Below, piece after piece: positions 6,976-11,672 of a stretch of DNA of 11,672 nucleotides (position 1 is the first letter of the stretch; every line of letters starts with the position of its first letter). This DNA comes from an uncultured Clostridia bacterium. GTDB lineage: Bacteria; Bacillota; Clostridia; Oscillospirales; Ruminococcaceae. A program made the translations under genes and the position numbers. The stretch is taken from NCBI GenBank assembly GCA_947072265.1, contig CAMTHN010000015.1, positions 1 to 11,672 of the forward strand, written 5' to 3'. Under the pieces are notes generated by a model that made no database searches, was not told the DNA's origin, and worked only from the letters and a program-made list of their open reading frames with translations.

Positions 6976-7170
6976 ATGGATGGTAAAAATAGATTAGATG
7001 TTTCTATAGGAAAAACTGTTGATATAGTGTTAAAATCAGATCAAGGAAGTGGAAAACTTACAAGGGGTATTGTTTCAAAAATATTAACTAAAAGTAGCAA
7101 CCACCCTCATGGAATCAAAGTTATGTTGGAGGATAGACAGGTAGGGAGAATAAAAAATATTATTAAATAG
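6976..7170 (+). CDS. ywbE: YwbE-family small protein (DUF2196)
   Basis: This complete 64-residue protein matches the YwbE family, of unknown function, across its full length: DIVLKSDQGSGKLTRGIVSKILT in the middle, then HPHGIKVMLEDRQVGRIKNI at the end. The family is a small beta-rich, basic domain. AGGAG lies 7 bases before the ATG. It is a single-gene unit, followed by a strong bidirectional terminator. It is oriented away from the divergent PadR operon, with 140 bases of AT-rich DNA between them. Confidence 0.9.
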   Translation: MDGKNRLDVSIGKTVDIVLKSDQGSGKLTRGIVSKILTKSSNHPHGIKVMLEDRQVGRIKNIIK

Positions 7171-7184
7171 AGTAGATTTTATAA

Positions 7185-7228
7185 AAATAAAACAAGACTA
7201 TCATAATAATGATGGTCTTGTTTTATTT
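7185..7228. terminator. bidirectional terminator between ywbE and the ABC-F gene
   Basis: A 20-bp stem (7185-7204 with 7209-7228, one T-G wobble) closes on an AATA loop. It has an A-rich left arm and a T-rich right arm, so it can stop transcription both ways. It lies 14 bases after the ywbE stop and 7 bases beyond the stop of the ABC-F gene on the other strand. Confidence 0.9.
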
Positions 7229-7235
7229 AATAGCT

Positions 7236-8780
7236 TTATGATTTATTAAAATCATTTATATTCACAATTCGATCAACTAGTCCTTCATAAAAAGCGGGTT
7301 CATGTGAAACTAGAATTAAATTACCTTTCCAGCTTAAAAGTTCTCTTTTTAAAACTTCTTTAGAATCTGAATCTATATGGTTGGTAGGTTCATCTAAAAT
7401 TAAAAAATTAGATTTTTTCATCATAAGCATACAAATTTTAACCTTAGATTGTTCACCACCACTTAAAGTTGATATAGGTTGCATAACATTTTTAGCTTTC
7501 ACACCACATTGAGCAAGATATTTTCTAATATCTCTATCAGATAAATCAGGGAAAGCAGCTGAAACTATTTTTAAGGCGTTTAGCATTTTATCATTCCAAT
7601 TTAAATCTTGTTCAGAATATCCAATTTCAATATTATCAGGAAATGCAAAATCTCCAGATATTTTAGGAATGTTATTTGTTAAAGTTTTAAGCAAAGTGGA
7701 TTTGCCAATACCATTAAATCCGGTTATAACAACTTTTTCTCCAGAATTTAAATCAAAATTTAGTTTTGGTAGAAGAGGTCGATCATATCCAATTTCTAGA
7801 TTTTCTATAACTAAAGACTTTTGGTTTGATATAGGAAGGGATATGAATTTAAAATTAGGTTTTGGAGCAGATTCAGGAGGCGCCATAACGTCAATTTTAT
7901 TTAAAGCTTTTTGCCTACTTTTTGCCATTTTTGCAGTAGAAGCCCTGGCTTTATTTTTAGATATATACTCTTCATGTTTTTTAATTTGACCTTGTTGGGA
8001 TTCAAATTGTCGAATATAGCTTTCTTTTTTTATATCTTTTAATTCTATAAATTTGGAAAAGTTTCCTGTATATTTTTTTATATTTTTGAATTCTATATCT
8101 AGGATACATGTTGTAATTTTATCAAGAAAATCAAAATCGTGAGAGATAACAATAAAAGCACCCTCGAATGCTTTTAGATAATTTACAAGCCATTCAACAT
8201 GTTCTGTATCCAAAAAGTTTGTAGGTTCATCTAATAATAATATATTAGAATTTTCTAATAATATTTTAGCAAGAATAACTTTTGCACGTTGTCCACCGCT
8301 TAATGTGGAAAGTTGATTATCAACCCCAAAAGCTGTGATACCAAGTCCGTCAGCGATTTTTAAAATAGTGTAATCAATTTCATAAAATTGGCTACTAACC
8401 AGCATATTTTGATAATCAGAAGCTTTATTTAAAGCATCTTCACTGCTGTCATTAGGCATATTGTCATAAATTTTATTTAGTTCGGATTCAATCTCGTATA
8501 AATCTTTAAAAGCTGTTTTTAGATAATCAAAAATAGTTATATTTTTATCTATCTTTGCGTGTTGGTCTAGATATCCAATTTTAATATTTTTTTGCCATTT
8601 AATATCTCCAGAGTCGGGAACGGTTTCTCCAATAAGAGTATTTAAAAGAGTAGTTTTTCCTGTTCCATTTTGTCCAACCAGTCCAAGATGTTCTCCTTTA
8701 AAAAGTGTAAAACTTGCATTTTTATATAAAATTTTATCGCCAAAAGAATGCGATAAATTTGAAACTTCCAATAATCCCAT
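7236..8780 (-). CDS. ABC-F ATPase, ribosome-associated (YfmM-like)
   Basis: This 514-residue soluble protein carries two ABC domains and no membrane part, the ABC-F plan. Domain 1: Walker A GQNGTGKTT (36-44), signature LSGGQ (160-164), Walker B ILLLDEP with E185, H214. Domain 2: Walker A GFNGIGKST (354-362), signature LSGGE (439-443), Walker B with E464, H493. The linker at about 240-305 is rich in Lys and Gln, as expected for the helical P-site tRNA-interaction arm. ABC-F proteins enter the ribosomal E site and help stalled translation or protect from antibiotics. The opening (MGLLEVSNLSHSFGDK) and length recall B. subtilis YfmM rather than resistance proteins such as Vga or Lsa, though this is from memory. 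The ATG is preceded by AGGAGG. It is a single gene with its own leader; TATAAT lies at 8845-8840 on the minus strand but without a good -35 box. Confidence 0.92.
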   Translation of the reverse strand: MGLLEVSNLSHSFGDKILYKNASFTLFKGEHLGLVGQNGTGKTTLLNTLIGETVPDSGDIKWQKNIKIGYLDQHAKIDKNITIFDYLKTAFKDLYEIESELNKIYDNMPNDSSEDALNKASDYQNMLVSSQFYEIDYTILKIADGLGITAFGVDNQLSTLSGGQRAKVILAKILLENSNILLLDEPTNFLDTEHVEWLVNYLKAFEGAFIVISHDFDFLDKITTCILDIEFKNIKKYTGNFSKFIELKDIKKESYIRQFESQQGQIKKHEEYISKNKARASTAKMAKSRQKALNKIDVMAPPESAPKPNFKFISLPISNQKSLVIENLEIGYDRPLLPKLNFDLNSGEKVVITGFNGIGKSTLLKTLTNNIPKISGDFAFPDNIEIGYSEQDLNWNDKMLNALKIVSAAFPDLSDRDIRKYLAQCGVKAKNVMQPISTLSGGEQSKVKICMLMMKKSNFLILDEPTNHIDSDSKEVLKRELLSWKGNLILVSHEPAFYEGLVDRIVNINDFNKS

Positions 8781-8916
8781 TATAAACTTCCTCCTAAATA
8801 ATCTGATATAAATAATAAAAGAAATGATATATTATTAGTATTATATTTACACATTAAAAAAACCACGACTAAAAATTTGCCATGGATAATAATATTATTA
8901 AATTAATTTCTTTTGG

Positions 8917-8983
8917 ATATTAATTATAAAACAAACCTCTTAATAATGTCAAATTATTAAGAGGTTTGTTTTATAATTAATAT
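8917..8983. terminator. 31-bp-arm perfect palindrome, probable terminator of the 9020-9826 gene
   Basis: Bases 8917-8947 and 8953-8983 are perfect inverted copies around the 5-base loop GTCAA. The inner part (AAACCTCTTAATAAT and its complement, flanked by A and T runs) looks like a bidirectional terminator for the minus-strand gene ending at 9020. The arms go on for a further 14 bases without a mismatch, which is much longer than the other terminators in the window. Confidence 0.75.
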
Positions 8984-9019
8984 TCATATTCATATGCATA
9001 ATTTAGTGTTATATTTATA

Positions 9020-9826
9020 TTATGTGCCAGATGTGCTAAATGTTTCAGCCTTATTAAGGAGTACAGGTTCGGCGAAACAAGCAGCAGTTTCTTTAGCCAA
9101 TGCTGCTCCAGATAATTCACTCTTATAAAATTTAGTTCCAGCAATGGCAGTGCAGTTTACAGTTGATGCAACAGTAGTTGCTATGTTATAGGGTATATAT
9201 CCAGTAGGTAGAATTGAAGCGATATCCAATACCGTTGCATTATTTTTAAGCATATCTTTAACATATTCTGAGTCTTTGCTCTGTACTCTATCTGATAAAG
9301 AAGATAGATATTCACCGACTCTTTCTTCTTTAAAAGCATTTTGTATATTATCGGCTTCTCTACTTAAAACGCTTAGACGGTCTTTTAATATTTTTTCACC
9401 TTTAGATAAATCGTCTCCTGATAATGTTGAATATGCGCTATATGCGACATATCCTTTCGCAGCTGCTCCAACTACTTGTTTTGGCGTAGCGTTCATTACC
9501 GCATCTTTAGCAAGTCTTGCTCCCATTGTGGCTTTATCTAAATTAGATTGGACAGATGATTTTACAGTAGATACAATAGCGTTGCCTTGATTTCTTGCAT
9601 GTGCAGAAACGGCAGAGATATTATTTTTCGCAAGATTAGTAGCAGAGATCATTGCCTCTTTTCCCTTGGCTACTTGTTGAACTACGGTTTTTCCTATTAC
9701 TGGTGCGATTTTAGTTACATTTCTAGCTACCATTGGAATTGCGACCCTTGAAATATACGGAAGGGCTGTTCTTACAATAAAGGGAGTCGCGACTTTAGCT
9801 AAAGCTATTAAAGGTAAAGGAGACAT
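9020..9826 (-). CDS. unrecognised alanine-rich 268-residue protein with N-terminal octad periodicity
   Basis: I do not recognise this family. I start it at ATG 9826, because AGGAAG lies 8 bases upstream; an upstream GTG at 9835 would overlap that site. Residues 1-55 are hydrophobic with regularly placed charges and prolines: K11, R19, R27, R35 and P15, P23, P31 are each eight apart, as in FIVRTALP and YISRVAIP. Residues about 50-130 are polar, Ala-rich and probably helical. Residues 138-195 (LSKGEKILKDRLSVLSREADNI...) look coiled-coil-like. The C-terminal third has two Cys (C226 and C246) and ends in STSGT. There is no standard signal peptide. Its base composition is less AT-rich than the neighbours (51 of 120 G+C at 9421-9540). 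It is a single gene between a long palindrome and a second inverted repeat. A membrane-active or structural role is a guess. Confidence 0.75.
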   Translation of the reverse strand: MSPLPLIALAKVATPFIVRTALPYISRVAIPMVARNVTKIAPVIGKTVVQQVAKGKEAMISATNLAKNNISAVSAHARNQGNAIVSTVKSSVQSNLDKATMGARLAKDAVMNATPKQVVGAAAKGYVAYSAYSTLSGDDLSKGEKILKDRLSVLSREADNIQNAFKEERVGEYLSSLSDRVQSKDSEYVKDMLKNNATVLDIASILPTGYIPYNIATTVASTVNCTAIAGTKFYKSELSGAALAKETAACFAEPVLLNKAETFSTSGT

Positions 9827-9839
9827 TATGAACACTTCC

Positions 9840-9911
9840 TTATTCTACAAAATTATTGATAATACTGTGCTATATATATAACATGTTATTATTGATAATT
9901 TTGTAGAATAA
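9840..9911. repeat. 17-bp-arm inverted repeat with twin ATTATTGATAAT boxes between divergent genes
   Basis: TTATTCTACAAAATTAT (9840-9856) and ATAATTTTGTAGAATAA (9895-9911) are perfect inverted copies; two G-U pairs and six more matches extend the fold inward. The same 12-mer ATTATTGATAAT occurs in direct orientation at 9852-9863 and 9888-9899, and is itself nearly palindromic. This is a likely shared control region for the minus-strand gene at 9826 and the dehydrogenase at 9980. Confidence 0.7.
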
Positions 9912-9919
9912 AGTATAAT
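9892..9919 (+). promoter_or_regulatory. promoter of the alcohol dehydrogenase gene
   Basis: TTGATA (9892-9897), a 16-base spacer and a perfect TATAAT (9914-9919) point toward the dehydrogenase, 61 bases before its ATG. The -35 box and most of the spacer lie inside the right arm of the inverted repeat at 9840-9911, so a protein bound there could block it. Confidence 0.65.
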
Positions 9920-9979
9920 TAAAATAGAACATCTGCTCAAAGATTCATTTTTATTATTAAAATTATAGGAGATGGTATT

Positions 9980-11119
9980 ATGTTAAATTTTGAATTTTAT
10001 AATCCAACCAAAATAATTTTTGGAAAAAACACAATAAAAGATTTAGATTTATTAGTGGATAAAAAAGCAAAAGTGTTAATAGTTTATGGAAAAGGCAGTG
10101 TTAAAAAATACGGAACATTAGAGAGGGTTAAATCTGCTTTAGAAGGAAGAGAAATATTTGAATTTGAGGGAGTGGAGCCAAATCCAAGATATGAAACTTT
10201 GATGAAAGCTGTAGAAGTTGTAAAAAAAGAAGATATAACATTTATATTAGGTGTTGGCGGTGGTTCTGTTATGGACGGAACAAAATTTATAAACTTAGCG
10301 GCAAACTATAAAGGTAAAGATAAAACCGATTTGTTAAAGGGAGAATATGAAGTAGAAAGCGTTATAGATATGGGGATGGTTTTGACACTTCCAGCCACAG
10401 GCTCTGAGATGAATTGTGGAGCGGTTATAAGTTATGGAGATGGAAAGTTTCCTGTTAAACATATTTTATCCTATCCAAAATTTTCTATATTAGATCCCGA
10501 AATTACATATACGTTGCCAAAAAAACAAATAGCAAACGGTATAGTAGACAGTTTTGTACATGTAACAGAACAGTATTTAACCTATCCCGCAGGAGGGATA
10601 GTTCAAGACAGGATGGCTGAAGGAATATTATTAGCTTTAAAAGATATAGCAGATAAAACTTTAAATAATCCAACCGACTATGAGGCAAGATCAAATCTAG
10701 TATGGTCTTCTACACTGGCTTTAAATGGGTTAATAGGAAAAGGTGTTCCACAAGATTGGATGACCCATGTAATAGGACATGAAATAACAGCTTTATATGG
10801 TGTTGATCATGGGCAAACATTAGCGATAATTCTTCCAGCTGTAATGGATATTAGAAGAAAACAAAAAGGCGAAAAGATAGTTCAATATGGAGCAAGAGTG
10901 TTTGGGATAAAGACAGGTAATATAGATGAAATTATAAAAGCAACTAGAGAATTTTTTAATAGTTTAGGTTTAAAGACAAAGTTGAGTGATTATGGGATAA
11001 AAGAAGAAGCTATAGAAAAAATATGTAATAATCTTATATCACATAAAAGAGATAATTTATCTGAAACTGGGGATGTTACAACTCCAATAATCAGAGAAAT
11101 TTTAAAAAAAGCATTCTAA
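9980..11119 (+). CDS. iron-containing alcohol dehydrogenase, YqhD/butanol dehydrogenase type
   Basis: This complete 379-residue cytoplasmic enzyme reduces aldehydes to alcohols (or the reverse) with a nicotinamide cofactor. The opening NFEFYNPTKIIFGKNTI, the YGKGSVKK turn (36-43), the cofactor loop GVGGGSVMDG (91-100) and LTLPATGSEMN (135-145) align along the whole length with E. coli YqhD as I recall it. The metal ligands are D190, H194, H263 and H277, with the YqhD spacing (4 and 14). YqhD-type enzymes usually prefer NADPH and broad short-chain aldehydes, while clostridial BdhA relatives use NADH; the sequence alone does not decide. AGGAG lies before the ATG, and the gene has its own promoter and terminator, so it is a single-gene unit. 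In a fermenting organism it could serve alcohol formation or aldehyde clean-up. Confidence 0.93.
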   Translation: MLNFEFYNPTKIIFGKNTIKDLDLLVDKKAKVLIVYGKGSVKKYGTLERVKSALEGREIFEFEGVEPNPRYETLMKAVEVVKKEDITFILGVGGGSVMDGTKFINLAANYKGKDKTDLLKGEYEVESVIDMGMVLTLPATGSEMNCGAVISYGDGKFPVKHILSYPKFSILDPEITYTLPKKQIANGIVDSFVHVTEQYLTYPAGGIVQDRMAEGILLALKDIADKTLNNPTDYEARSNLVWSSTLALNGLIGKGVPQDWMTHVIGHEITALYGVDHGQTLAIILPAVMDIRRKQKGEKIVQYGARVFGIKTGNIDEIIKATREFFNSLGLKTKLSDYGIKEEAIEKICNNLISHKRDNLSETGDVTTPIIREILKKAF

Positions 11120-11156
11120 AAAAGCAACCATAATTATTTAATTATGGTTGCTTTTT
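11119..11156. terminator. bidirectional terminator shared by two converging genes
   Basis: An 18-bp perfect stem (11119-11136 with 11139-11156, containing GCAACC/GGTTGC) has A runs on its left side and TTTTT on its right. It touches the stop codons of both the dehydrogenase (plus) and the Pro/Gln-rich gene (minus), so both transcripts end within it. Confidence 0.92.
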
Positions 11157-11672
11157 ATAATTTAGTAGATTTTTCGACCCAATCAGAATAATTTTCATAA
11201 TCTGTAGTAGATTCTGTGGACATACACCTGTCCTCTTCTACGCTTAAAGAGGTTATAGGTAATCCGGCTTGTTGTTTTATATAGAGTTCATTTTGGAACA
11301 TTTTAAGTATCTCGGGTTTAGTTTTTTCTTGTTCTAGATGACGCTGTTTTTGCTCTTCTCTTTGTTGTTGTTCTCTCTCAAAATCTTTTCCCGGATTCCA
11401 AACGCCAACACTTCCAGGATAAGAAACATGATAATTTGAAGGAAGAAAAACACTAGAAAATAATTTTGAGATTGTAGAAGAAGGTGATTTCTCTTTTACT
11501 GAAGGTGGATTTGGAGAATTAGGAGATAGGTTTGATGAAAAATCATTAGCAGAATGGGTATCAAAGACTAGTGTATCAAACATGCTAGTAGTACTGTTTG
11601 TATCAGATGACAAAGGTATAGGGCTAGTTGTAGGTTGAGGTTGGTGGGAAGCATAAGGGTTTGTAGGTTGAG
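11155..11672 (-). CDS. unrecognised Pro/Gln/Ser/Thr-rich protein, C-terminal part (cut by window edge)
   Basis: The reading frame stays open to the right edge, so the TTG at 11613 is probably not the start; about 171 codons are visible. The family is not recognised. From the edge inward it reads a Pro/Gln/Thr-rich stretch (QPTNPYASHQPQPTTSP), a Ser/Pro-rich stretch, a short hydrophobic patch (ISKLFSSVFLPSNYHVSYP), then a charged helix-prone segment (EREQQQREEQKQRHLEQEKTK) of coiled-coil type, and a polar tail with TTDYENYSDW. Most of it looks disordered. No membrane anchor is visible in this part; a signal peptide could lie outside. Surface-exposed or secreted proteins often look like this, but nothing here proves it. 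G+C (42 of 120 at 11281-11400) is above the neighbouring metabolic genes. It ends in the shared terminator with the dehydrogenase. Confidence 0.7.
   Translation of the reverse strand, partial: QPTNPYASHQPQPTTSPIPLSSDTNSTTSMFDTLVFDTHSANDFSSNLSPNSPNPPSVKEKSPSSTISKLFSSVFLPSNYHVSYPGSVGVWNPGKDFEREQQQREEQKQRHLEQEKTKPEILKMFQNELYIKQQAGLPITSLSVEEDRCMSTESTTDYENYSDWVEKSTKL
11628..11672 (-). repeat. 33-bp-period direct repeat encoding Pro/Gln/Thr units
   Basis: TTGTAGGTTGAG (plus strand) occurs at 11628-11639 and again at 11661-11672, 33 bases apart, keeping frame (11 codons). Each copy encodes QPT. The second copy ends exactly at the window edge, so a longer tandem array may continue outside. Confidence 0.5.

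Noticed and set aside
8781..8916. Leader peptide or attenuator for the ABC-F gene
   Set aside because: No short frame with a ribosome site and no alternative hairpins could be made out upstream of its AGGAGG.
9276..9590. Plus-strand open frame opposite the unknown alanine-rich gene
   Set aside because: The minus-strand gene has a better start, ribosome site, terminator and amino-acid periodicity; the opposite frame has no recognisable features.
8917..9911. The unknown gene and its two flanking palindromes as one mobile element with terminal inverted repeats
   Set aside because: The two palindromes do not share sequence, each is self-complementary rather than paired with the other, no transposase is present and no target duplication was seen.

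Overview
The window comes from a very AT-rich, low-GC Gram-positive bacterium, most likely a clostridium-like member of the Bacillota. The evidence is strong AGGAG-type ribosome binding sites, a CwlC-like amidase with a SPOR tail, a YwbE protein, a PadR regulator beside a HAAS-like protein, an ABC-F ATPase and a phosphotransferase sugar operon. TGA is not needed as a sense codon in any gene, so the mycoplasma code is not indicated. The species cannot be named from this sequence.

Layout, left to right. (1) 1-341: the C-terminal end of a pyridoxal-phosphate group II amino-acid decarboxylase, cut by the left edge. (2) 385-4600, minus strand: a compact sugar locus in the order LacI-family repressor, GH13 alpha-glucosidase, PTS EIIBC permease. 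The repressor gene and the GH13 gene each carry almost the same palindromic operator (core ATGATATCGATATCAT), so the locus reads as an autoregulated unit for uptake, phosphorylation and hydrolysis of an alpha-glucoside. GH13 motifs point more to an oligo-1,6-glucosidase/alpha-glucosidase type than to a classical trehalose-6-phosphate hydrolase. (3) 4601-5590: a hairpin-rich AT-only leader, a cytoplasm-type cell-wall amidase (CwlC-like) and its terminator. (4) 5617-6884, minus strand: a PadR repressor and a protein joining a HAAS-like helical domain to a long regular pentapeptide-repeat helix, with a promoter overlapped by a dyad. (5) 6976-7228: a small YwbE-family protein and a bidirectional terminator. 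(6) 7236-8780, minus: an ABC-F translation ATPase. (7) 8917-9911: an unrecognised alanine-rich 268-residue protein with an N-terminal eight-residue periodicity; a 31-bp-arm perfect palindrome lies downstream and a second long inverted repeat lies between it and the next, divergent gene. (8) 9980-11119: a YqhD/BDH-type iron-containing alcohol dehydrogenase. (9) 11155 to the right edge, minus: the C-terminal part of an unrecognised Pro/Gln/Ser/Thr-rich protein.

Most genes are ordinary housekeeping or accessory metabolism. The parts least explained by known families are the two unrecognised proteins flanking the alcohol dehydrogenase, whose base composition looks less AT-rich than their neighbours, the long palindromes around the 9020-9826 gene, and the PadR/HAAS-pentapeptide pair. 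No CRISPR array, tRNA, rRNA, insertion sequence or riboswitch was recognised.
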